Assembly: GCF_900497805.2 (NCBI RefSeq)
Contig: NW_020947390.1
Coordinates: 3,995,145-4,059,144 of the forward strand
Length of the DNA: 64,000 bases
Source of the DNA: Vombatus ursinus
Lineage: Eukaryota > Chordata > Mammalia > Diprotodontia > Vombatidae
Reading direction: 5' to 3'
This document shows positions 1-11,200 of this stretch, in pieces (position 1 is the stretch's first letter; every line of letters starts with the position of its first letter). Under the pieces are notes generated by a model. That model saw only the letters and a program-made list of their open reading frames with translations. It was not told the DNA's origin and made no database searches. The translations under genes and the position numbers were made by a program.

Positions 1-36
1 AAACCCTTAAAAGGGACATAGTCTAAACTCGGGGAG
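1..36 (+). other. BIRC3: Candidate 3' end of a BIRC3 untranslated exon (cut by window edge)
   Basis: The segment ending 'ctcggggag' before a GT at 37-38 matches the corresponding segment ending at 32929 upstream of BIRC2, where a good acceptor precedes it. By that homology it is the last part of a 5'UTR exon whose start, and the BIRC3 promoter, lie outside the window. The donor (gtagtt) is weak and similarity continues a few bases into the intron, so the splice is inferred. Confidence 0.4.
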
Positions 37-474
37 GTAGTTTTGTGCATGAGTAAAGAAAATAGTTAATTAAAGTTATTGGTACCTAATGATTGTCAAA
101 TTTTGAAACACGGTTCATTGATAAATGCTCTAACTATACCATAATGAAAATTGATATCTCATTGTGGCATATAGAAAATATAAGTGGTCATATCAAGGTC
201 AATAATCCTTTGAAAGTCACCCAGTGCTAAGAGAAGTGAATATTTTCTATTAGTATAAAAATGAATTCTTTAGAGCAAAGAATTAGCCTCAGACTTTTTG
301 TGAAGTTAACTAAATCTTCAAATAAGATGTGTCATGTTAAAAAAGATTTGTGGGGATGAAAAAATAGCAAGACCAAAAATTTTTGACTGGCATGAAAGGT
401 TTAAAGAAAGCAAGGAAGAAGTCAGTGGTGGTACATGAAATAGTTGTCTAATCACCTGAAAGACCAATGAAGAT

Positions 475-725
475 CACAGAATCAGAGGATTTAAAATTGG
501 AAAGGACCTTAGAGGTTGCCTACTCCAACTCCTTCTGTCCAGTAAATAAATCTCCCCTACAGTATCCCTAAGGTCATGTGACTGCTGTATGAACACATCT
601 AGTGACTCAAACAACTCACCCTACAAGGCAGTCCATTCCATTGACGAATAGTTCTAGGTAGCAAGTATAGTTCTTTTGTGAGTTGAACTCTGCTCCCTGG
701 TAACATCTGTAATATTCCAGATATT
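475..725 (-). repeat. CR1/L3-type LINE fragment, 3' end
   Basis: It opens with the 'cagaatcagagg...ttggaaaggacctta' type of terminus typical of CR1/L3 LINE 3' ends read in antisense, followed by the 'aaggcagtccattccatt' segment also typical of that family. Assigned from memory of the family; boundaries are approximate. It lies in the 5'UTR intron of BIRC3. Confidence 0.55.
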
Positions 726-1335
726 GTGTGATTAGCACAGATTACACTAAGACTATGAGGTGCTGAAAGGGTCTGAAATTTAGTTCAGTCACATAGTCAT
801 TGGAAGAGTGATGAATGAAAAGTTAAATTTAGATAAAGATGGATTTACTCAGGAAAAAAAATAAAACTTGAACATGGAGAATGCTTCTGAGAAATATATG
901 CTGCATTTTGCTGACTTGGTATTTGATCTTTCAAGGAGAGCTAGACAAAATAGAAGCATTTGTTGAACATAGAGAGCTAACAAAAAAATGCTGTATAAGT
1001 CAAACACTATTAAATATGTTAACTATTAAAGGCTGGTGGTATACTGTTGCATCATAGTTACCTGAAATAATGTATGTACTTCAAAGTGTTTGACACTAAC
1101 TAGGGGTCAAAAACACTTTACATACCTCCAAAGGTATCTACCTTTAACCATTAAGTTTATATAATGGCACATATATAAAGAATATAAAGACAGGGATATG
1201 TAACTTCAAAATGTGTTATACCCCTTTCCAAAGTATGTGAAGTCTCTAGCTACCATAATAAAATTTAGGATATCTCCATGAAACTCACATATTTGGCATG
1301 AAAAATTATAAAGAATTTTATTTCAAGATTTTTAG

Positions 1336-2240
1336 CCTGGAACTAAAACCATGAAGGATGCACAAAACTACCTCCCCAGAGAAAGACTTGTCCCATTTTT
1401 GCCCCTGGAATCTCATGAACATAGCAGAAGATAGCAACCTATGTGAACTGAAATTCGACTTTTCTTGTGAACTGTACAGAATGTCTACATTCTCTGCTTT
1501 CCCAGTCAATGTTCCAATCTCAGAAAGAAGTCTTGCTCGGGCTGGATTTTATTACACTGGTGTGAACGACAGAGTTAAATGTTTCTGTTGTGGCTTAGTG
1601 CTGGATAATTGGAAACAGGGAGACAATGCTATTGACAAACATAAACAGCTGTATCCTAGCTGTGCCTTTATTCAGAATTTGATTGCAGTTAACAATCTAG
1701 GATTTTCCTCTCAGTCTGCGTTTTCTTCTTCAGAGATGAATAATGACACATGCTCTTTATCTCCCAGTTCAAAACAGAGTGTATATTACAGTGGTTCTTA
1801 CTATAGTTTTCCACCCGAGCCACTGACTTCCAGAATAGTTGAGGACTTATCCCCTTTGAACAACAGCCCCTACTGTTATTCAATGAGTACTGAAGAAGCT
1901 AGATTTCTTACTTACCAGACATGGCCACTGACATTTATGTCACCATCAGATCTGGCAAAAGCTGGTTTTTACTATATAGGACCTGGAGACATGGTAGCTT
2001 GCTTTGCCTGTGGTGGGAAACTAAGTAATTGGGAACCAAAAGATGATGCCATGTCAGAACATGAGAGACATTTTCCTAACTGTCCTTTCCTGAGAAATCA
2101 AATCCAAGAAGCATCAAGGTTCAGTGTTTCTAATGTGAGCATGCAAACCCATGCAGCCCGTATGAAAACCTTTGGGACCTGGCCACTTCAAATTCCAGTT
2201 CATCCAGAGCAGCTTGCAAGTGCTGGCTTTTATTATGTGG
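1336..2240 (+). CDS. BIRC3: BIRC3 exon with start codon, BIR1, BIR2 and part of BIR3 (coding from 1358)
   Basis: The acceptor is probably the pyrimidine-rich 'gatttttag' ending at 1335, a signal repeated at 34075 in the paralog. Coding begins at ATG 1358 (A at -3); ATG 1415 has a weak context. The exon ends before gtaaga at 2241 within the BIR3 glycine codon (YYVG). BIR1 and BIR2 zinc ligands (CFCC...H...C; CFAC...H...C) are intact. Confidence 0.85.
1351..1434 (+). promoter_or_regulatory. Upstream ORF overlapping the BIRC3 start
   Basis: An ATG at 1351 with A at -3 opens a 27-codon frame ending at TAG 1432-1434. It is out of frame with the BIRC3 coding frame and overlaps both candidate BIRC3 starts (1358 and 1415). 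If the exon begins near 1336 it would be the first AUG in that exon. Translational control through 5'UTR uORFs is reported for human cIAP1; its use here is inference. Confidence 0.45.
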
Positions 2241-5200
2241 GTAAGAAACCTAACTCAGTAGAAGAAATATTCATAGCTAACCAGTAAATTTTCATTTAAT
2301 TGGTTGTGCTCATTCAAGTTTTGGCTCACTTTTTTTTTGTTAGGTTGCGATGATGATGTCAAATGCTTTTGCTGTGATGGTGGACTGAGGTGTTGGGAAT
2401 CAGGAGATGATCCTTGGGTGGAACATGCCAAATGGTTTCCAAGGTAATTATTTTAAATTCTGCCTTGTAAAATTCTATAATAATGAGAAAGGTTGTTTAA
2501 ATGGATAAATTTAGAGCTTCATGTTCTCTAATATAAACTGGCCCCTCTCTACTACATAATAATCCTTTTCTTCAATTTCTGATTGTCATCCATTAGACTA
2601 TGAGCTACTTGAGAACTTGAGGGACTGATTTTTGTCTTTCTTTGTATCCCTAGCATTTAGCACTGTGCCTAGCACATAGACTGACTGATTAACAGATTAT
2701 CATACTTCTCAGTTGATCAGTTGATTCAAATATCCTCTCTTCTTCAGCTCGAATTTCAAACTACTACCTCATCCTACCCTGGGGCAGAAGACCTAATTTC
2801 CTGCTTTAATCAATCTGTCATGAGCTCCCTTGACTCCTCTTCAAATCTCAAAACCTTTTTTGTCTTTACCCATTCCCTTATCTTCTCTCATTCTCTCCTT
2901 TCTTCCTGCTCTCAAGGATGAAACCCTCTTTGACAAGACTGAACCCCTCTACTTATGTCTTTGATCATTCTCTTTTTCTCATCTTCAGTTTCAATTTCTG
3001 TATTGACTTCTTTCCCTCTGCCAGCTTTGTGAGTGTGCTTTCTCTCTCATCATCATCTATTGATGATACCACTGTTATCTTGGCTATTTAGGCTCAAAAA
3101 CTCAATTGACTTTGATTCTCTATCATTCTAAGACACCCCTATCCAGTTGGTTGTCAAGTTCTATTATATGCCAACCCCTCACTCCTCACCCTGTCACCAC
3201 ATTAAACCAGTCATTCATTGTCACTCACTTAGACTATTGTAGTTCAATTCAACAGATATTTAGTTCTGGCACAGGAATAAAAATATTTTAAAATATCCTT
3301 AAGGATTCTACTAGTCAGGATATGACATATACACAGATTAAGTAGGATCAGAGATTTAGAGGTAGAAGGAATCTTGGAATCCCTCTAGTCCAAATCCTTC
3401 ATCTTATAGAAGAAGAAATTGAGGGCCATAAATATGGGCTACTTTGCTTGAGGTCACACACGTAATCAGTGGCAGAAGCAAGATTCAAACCCAGGTCCTC
3501 TGACTACAAGTTCAGAATTCTTTTCACTATATTGCTACCAGCTCAATTGTGATGAGATCAAGGGAGAGTTGAAATCTGATAGGAATCTTTGAGGGAAAAA
3601 AATGCCTTCAGTTACAATGGTGTCAACAGAACTGAACCTGGATAGAAAACAAGGATTCTGAAAGGTAGAGATGAGGAGGGAATGTAGTCCAGGTTTGGGG
3701 TTGATAGGTTGTGTGAAATACTTCCTACCTGGTCCACTTGCATCTTCTTCCTCAACTCAATCAATAAACATTTATTAAACATCTATAATCTACTGCTAAG
3801 TGTTGGGGTTGCAAAGAAAGAGAAAAGATAGTCCCTGCCCTTGAGGAATTCACAATCAGCTTTCCCATCTATTCTTCATACAGCTGTCAAAGTATTCTTC
3901 TTAATGGACAAATCTGACTATGTCACTCCTCTGCATGTAAACTTTTTAAAGATTTCCCCATTGCTTTTGGTATACAATACATTTATGGCCCTTCACAAAG
4001 TGGCTTCATCTTCAGCTAAAAGTGATCTCTTTATCATTTTTCTTGTAGCATATTGTTTGATTCTTTCCTTTGCATTTCTTACATTTAACCTTGTATCATA
4101 CTTATTTGTATATGTCTTATACTTCCTATTAGATTGTAATAGGGCAGGGACTGTAGTTTTCATCTTCGGATCTCAGTGCCTTTTAAACACAATGAGCAAA
4201 AGGAGAACCAACCGAGAAGAGGCCGTTGGATTTGGCAATTAAGAAGTTACTACAGAATTTTGAGAAGGTAGTTTCATTAGAGTCAATGAAAAATTAATTT
4301 CGACTACAGGTGCTCAAAGAGTGAGGGGATGGTAAGGAAATAGAGGTATTGAGTGAACTGTTCTTTAGGGCAGGGACTGCACTGTTTCTCTTCTTTGGAT
4401 CCCAGTGCTTTTTATATAGTAGGTGCTAAATCTGTGTTTTTAATTGAATTGACTTTTTGAAATAAGAAAGGTGCTCTACAATACACTGTAAGGTTTCTGA
4501 AATTAGTTTATGAATAACCTTTCTATAGATTGCTTAGCCACTTTTGTTATATAAAATTATAGTTAAAAACTGAAATAGTATTATATTCTTGATTATAGGT
4601 ACTTAGGACATTGTTTCTATCCTTCCTCTGTGTTTTTCTTCAGATGACCTAGAATTGAATTTTTCATGGTTTAAAATATTTTAATATAGACTGTTAATAA
4701 GCTATTTTTAATATACTAGCTTTCAGATATATTGTACTTTCTCTGCATTTATGATGATAGCCAGATAGTATATCGGTTACGCCTATCAGATTTTAATAAA
4801 TATGACTATTATAAAGAAAAACACACTTAAAAGTTCCCTTAGTGCTACTGATCATATTAATTTCCCCAAACAATGTATAATTCATTTTAACATTGGAACA
4901 CATTTTTGTATTTACATGTACATGAGAGTGATTTAAGAATACACAATAATGAAGACTCATTAGGCAACATGTCCACCCTTTATTTTTCAGTTTTATTATT
5001 CCTTCCCATTCTTTTCCCCGAACTCATCTCCTTTCTCCAAGATCCATATATGAGATAAACAGTATCATCAACAGTATGTCAGCTTTCCTTCAAGTTCCAT
5101 GACTATTCTTAATGCATGAAGCTGTTGTACCTTTCAGTGTTTTATGGAATCTTAGAACAAAAACAATGAAGAGATCTCACGTTCAGAGTAAAGAGGCCAC

Positions 5201-8200
5201 ATAAGTTGGAGAAGCGAAGTGAGGAACAATATAATATAAACTATGCTTATTTTGGATAAGAGCTGCCATTTAGGTCTCCAATAAAAAGAAAAAGAGCTGA
5301 AATGAATTAGTTAATAAAAAAATTTTAAAGTATATATCATATGAATCCTCTGTACTTGGGATAAAAATATTTTAGAGCTGATAGAGACCCTAGAGGTTTA
5401 CTCCTTTCATTTTATAGATAGGGAACTGAGACCTAGAGAAGAGAAATGATGCCCCAGATTACATGGGTAGGAAGTACCAGATTTGAGAGATTAAAATCCA
5501 AAACTTCTGACTCCAAATCCAGTGTTCTTTCCACTGTAACTCACTACCTTTCTATGCTTGCTGTTTTTGACTTTAAGTGGTATTTGAAAGTGGTGAATAA
5601 AACTCTTAAAATGTATTTATAAACTTAAAAATAGAATTAAATATACCTCATGTCCTCTCATTTCAGATTTTTACTTGATTAAGCTTTGGGGTTTTAATTA
5701 AACTGTAAAATATTTTACCTTTATATTAGAATGTTTCTTTACATAGTCAGGTGAAGGTGGTAATAATGAATAATAATTGAAAAGAAAGGAAAAAAAAAGA
5801 AAGATAAAGGGAAAAAAAATTATAAGGCAAACTACTAGGATTGTCTATGGAGAAAAGAAAAAAGGAATGACTAATTCAGATTCAAGAGAGATGCCAAACC
5901 CCTGCCCTCTTTCCTCTGATATTGACTATACAAAGCATATGACTGCTCACACAGGTTTCGAATTCCCCAAAGCTACTCCTTTTCCCTTTGAGGATTCTCT
6001 GACCAGTCCTACTTTGTTCACTACAGGGCTACATGGTTCTCAAGCACAATAAATAGCAATCTGACAGCAATGTTTTTCTAGCTGCACTATGTATATTTTT
6101 ACCCTTTTCTAATGAAGAAAATATGAAACTATAGAGGAGTTAAAATTAAACCATGAAGGATTAATTCTGCTTACTTGTATTATTCAATTAAAAGAGTGAG
6201 AAAACATATCCACATTCGTTTTTCTAAATTCCCCAGGATAAGGTTAAAATGGAAAGTGTGGAAAATGAAGGTGGAGAGCTGCAGTCTTAGAAATGCAAAT
6301 GTCATATTATTTTGAATAAGTGTTCAGAATAAACCCCCAAATTTATTAATAGTTTTGTGGGGAGATATTTAAGTTTGAGACATATAATGTTGTTGTTTCT
6401 TTGTTTTGAAGAGGGTTAATGACATCACAAGGTGCATATGAATTGGATTTAAGTGAGGCAGAGCTGCACAAAGTCATCAGCCTCACTCTCTCCTCCCACT
6501 GAAGTCCAGTGGCAAGACATAAGTCCAGAAGACTGGCAATGGCCTGGGATGCAATGGGTGACCTTAGCCTTTCTAAATTAAGGTCTTTCCTGGGCCTCCA
6601 TTTGTCCATTCCAGACTGATATTTAGAACTTGATATTTAGAAGTTGAAAGACAAGGTAGTATAAGAAAACTAGTTCTCAACTTTAGGGATTTATTTATTC
6701 ATGTTATTCCAAGTAAAGGGTTAATAGTTCTAATGGTTTAGAATACTCTTGTTTTGGGCCATTGGGCTGTTTGAAGCTAACTTGTATACATTCATGTTAT
6801 TTAAAAAGGTTCTTTACAAGTTGCATAAAATTAATCACAAGCTTCACTTTTTTTATTAGAGCACTGGGGATTTTAGGCTTCTCCCTCCTGGAGCATCCAC
6901 CCCTCTCCTGATTGGTGACTACCCTACCTAGCCACTTTTTCAGGCAGGCCACAGCTCAGCTATATTTCTCTCCTTACACACTGGCCATCTTTTCACCAAT
7001 CACAGTACTACACACACCACTACCATCCACCTTTCACCCCTTATAGTCCTAGAACCATGATTGAATCAACTGCCTTTGCTCCTGGAAAGGTTGTGTCAGT
7101 CAGCTTTCAAAATTGTGTTATCTTCCCTTACTAGAATATAAACTCCTTGAGGGCAGAGATTTTCTTTGCTTTTATATCATATCCCCAAGCACAATACTTG
7201 GCACATAATAAGTGTTTAATAAGTGCTTTTTCATGCATTAATTTATTCATTAACATTGTAGGTGTGAGTACTTGAACAGAATGAAAGGACAACAGTTCAT
7301 CTGTCAAATTCAGGCTAGTTATCCTCGTCTTCTTGAACAGGTATAAAGAAGTTTTTGTAATTGTCAATATTATCTAGGGCAGGGGTGGGGAAGGCCCCAT
7401 GTGGGCTTCTAGGTCCTTAGGTGAGGCCTTTTGACTGAATTCAAGTTTTACAGAACAAATCCTTTTATTAAGGGGATTTGTTCTCTGTTTGGATTCAGTC
7501 AATGGACCACACTTGAAAACCTAGAGGGCCACATGTGGCCTTGAGGCCACAGGTTCCCCACCCTTGGTCTAGGGTTTCCTCCAATTGATGATTTTAGGAA
7601 GTTCAATAAATTCAGCTATTCTTAATGAAAAAATCCAAGAGGTAGCATGTATTGTATACTATATAGAATGCTGGTCTTGGAGTCAGGAAGAGCTTAGGTT
7701 TAACTCTTTCCCTTGATAATAGCTATTTAAGAATGGGCAAATCAAGGCCCTTGACTTGTTTGAACCTCAGGCAAAACTCTCTATTCATTGTTGGATAGGT
7801 TGTAATCTGCATTATTTCCACACAAATGAAATAAAAAAAATCTTTGACCTGAAATAGATGTTTGCTTTATGTCTTTTTGTTATTATTTAGAAAAGCAAGA
7901 AAAAAATTTTAGAAAAAAATTAATAAACTGCAAATTTATAGATAGCATATGTATAGCATATATATGTATAACACACTTTACATATTAATCTCATTCTGTC
8001 CCTACCACAATCCTGTGAGATGGGTGCTATTATTATTATTTCTATTTTATAGATGAGAAAACTGAGACTAAGAGAGATTAAATGACTTGTCAAAAATCAC
8101 ACAGCTAAGTATCTGAGTTGTATTTAAATTTAGCTCTTCCTGATTCTAGGAACAACATCTACTATACTACTTAGCTGTAAATATAGCACCTAATATTTAT

Positions 8201-11200
8201 ATAGTTTTTTAATGTCTGCAAAGTAGCATCTTTATGACAACCCAGTGAGATAAGTGTATTTCTTCCCATTTTATGGATAAGAAAAATAGTTCAGGAAGGC
8301 TAAACAAATGAAAGCATAGCCAACAAGTATCAGAGATAAGACTTTTATACATCTTCTGATTCTATGACCAATGCTCTTTCTAGTACGTCATGATCACGGA
8401 AAAATAGTTTGTGGTGCATATATGTATATTTTTCCCATTTTGGGGGAAAAATACTTACCAAAAGCAGACAAGATAAATTGTCAAACTGTGTAAACTTATG
8501 TTAAGATGTAGGAAGAAATCTTTGCTGTTCTATCTATCCTTCCTGAAATTCAGCTTTTTTGAATAAGTGACATTGTAGTTTGAGGATTAGGAAACTCAAA
8601 AATAGCAGTGATCATAACTGATGAGATGATGCCTACGTGTATATGCTTGTGGTGTGTGTGTGTGTGTGTGTGTGTGTGCTCACCAGAAGGGCTGACCCAG
8701 TGACTCTTTCTTATAGTTATTAAATATTTGTTGAAGACATCTTTAAAAAAGCCCAAAAAACATTGTTTTCCTTATCTTACTGATGAGAAAGAAAAAATAT
8801 AGCTTTGGTTAGAGCCACAAGGAGGAAATCTTAATAATTTAAGGCCTGGAGTTGTATTGTTAAATATAAATGAAATATTTTAGTGTCTTATTTGTGGTAT
8901 ACACACACACACACACACACATACACATAATTTTGCTGTTAGCATTAGAGTGTATGTATCGAACAATTATTTTTGCAATAGGAAGGTAATTTTAGATTTA
9001 TTTTTACTTATATAGTCTTTTTATCCCACAGCTGCTGTCTACCTCAGATACTACAGAGGATGAAAGTGTTGAGCTACCAAGTATGTACAATGATAATGCA
9101 CCTTAAATTTAAATTTCATTATTTTACATTGACTGTCAAGAAAACATATAAATAAAGGGTTTACAAGATCATTATAAAAATAAGTACATGAAATAGTTAT
9201 AAAATTGAAGGATGTTCAATTCTGAATAAAAATAAAGTTTGTTTTCCTTCTTCCATTTAATATTTTTAAAAATAAACTGTATACTGGATTTTGAGGATTT
9301 GGGAGAAGGGAATTTTCTATGTTCTTTTTTACTTACTCAACTTTAGTCATGTAATTATTTATTAATATTTAAGTTAATAAATCACAGATAAATTAATATG
9401 TAAAATGCAAACTTTATGTAATTCTGATTTATATATTTTTAACATTTGAATATCTTTGCAAATTAAACCATTTAAAATTATTCTAATTTTCATAAAATTC
9501 TTCATTCTAAATAGTTATTCATTTTGGACCAAGAGAACACCATTCAGAAGATGCAATCATGATGAATACATCTGTGGTCAAAGCAGCTTTGGAAATGGGC
9601 TTTAATACAAGGCTAATAAAACAGACAGTTCAGAGTAAAATCTTAACAACTGGAGAAAATTACAAAACAGTCAATGATCTTTTGTCAGATTTACTTAAGG
9701 CAGAAGATGAAACAAGGGAAGAGGAGAAAGAACAACAAGCTGAGGAAATAGAATCAGGTATATATGAGCTACTGATTTTAGTCAAGCTCTATGTTCTTCT
9801 TAACAAGTGTAAAAATTACTTTTAGTGCTTGAAAATTTATTCTTCCTCTCTCTCTTCTATAAATTCATCCTAAAATCAAGTGTAAATGATGTTTTGATTA
9901 TTTGGTGTGTCACTGCACACTTAATTGAAAGTTAATTACATATGCATATTATATTGTTCTAGTTCTATCTTTCTGGATGTTCTTTTTCTGTTTCCACAAT
10001 ATTATTTCTTCTTTTTATTCCTAAAATATATCCAAAGCTGAAAGTTCAGTTTCCTTATCTGTAAAATGAATGATTGGACTATATCAGCAGCTCTCAAAGT
10101 GTGGTCTGTGGACCCTTGTCGGGATCCCCAAGACCATTTTAGGGAATCCTCAAGGTCAAAACTATTTTCATAATAATCCTAAGACTTTTTTTGCCTATTA
10201 GAATATTCCTCCCTTGTCCAACTACATAGCTGTGAGGCCTTATTTTTTTCATGTACTTCAACTAAAATAACATATGGTAACATTGCATACAGCAGATATG
10301 AGAATTCAGTAGTTCTTTATTAAACCAGGCACCAAAGAGAATTTGCAAAAATAAATAAAACAAAGTTACTCTACTTTTTTGGGGGAGTAGGGAGAATATA
10401 ATTATGTTTCATAAAAATATGTTATTTGTGTTAACATATTAGTTTATTATTACTATTTTAAATTAGTTAAATTTAGGTTAGTAAAGACTTAAAATGTACC
10501 AATTTTAATTTCTAATGCAGTAAATCATAATAGATACAGCTCACATAAACACAATCTCAGTAATAATGTTTAAGAGTATAAAGGGGTCTGAGACCAAAAT
10601 GTTTGAGATCCTTTGGACTAGATGGTTTCTAAGGTCTATTCTAGCCATCAGTATACTAGCAAATGTTTAATGACTAACTCTCTGGAGAAAAAAAAAAAGT
10701 ACCCATGACATGCTTAGAAGTTTAATCTTCATTATTAACATTTTCTCCATCACTTTCTTAAGTCTAGAAAATCAATAAAATAATAAATCAAGCATTTGCT
10801 GATTTCCAAGGTGTGAATGCTTACATGGAATATTTAACAATTGGCTCTCTACTGGGCCTGGTTCCAGAACACCCCTCCTGTGATCCTATGCTTGTATTGT
10901 CCCTTTGGACTGAATGCCCTTTCTTTGTCTTCACTTGCTGAAATCCTGCTTACCCAGTTCACGTATCATATCTCTTCCACTGGAAGCTTCACTGATCTTT
11001 TTCTTTTCCATATTCCCAGTGCTTTGCATGTAATTCCTCAATAACTACTTGTTTGATTTAAGTAACAGAATAATACCTTGTTTATATGTATTGTACTTAT
11101 CAAAGTTTACCTTGTATTATAATCATTTGTATATGTCCAAAAAAAATTAAATATCCACTTTGTGTAGAGTACTTGCATTAGGAACTGAGAAACATACAAC

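Noticed and set aside
1318-1509. Antisense frames over the BIRC3 and BIRC2 coding exons
   Set aside because: They are shadows of the well-conserved sense coding sequence with no independent support.
2241-2287. Read-through of the first coding exon into its intron giving a 309-residue protein
   Set aside because: A standard gtaaga donor at 2241 and an acceptor at 2343 keep the BIR3 frame exactly, so the extension is intronic sequence.
3841-4242. A 133-codon frame with membrane-like stretches
   Set aside because: It coincides with L2 3' sequence; the hydrophobic look comes from pyrimidine-rich repeat DNA.
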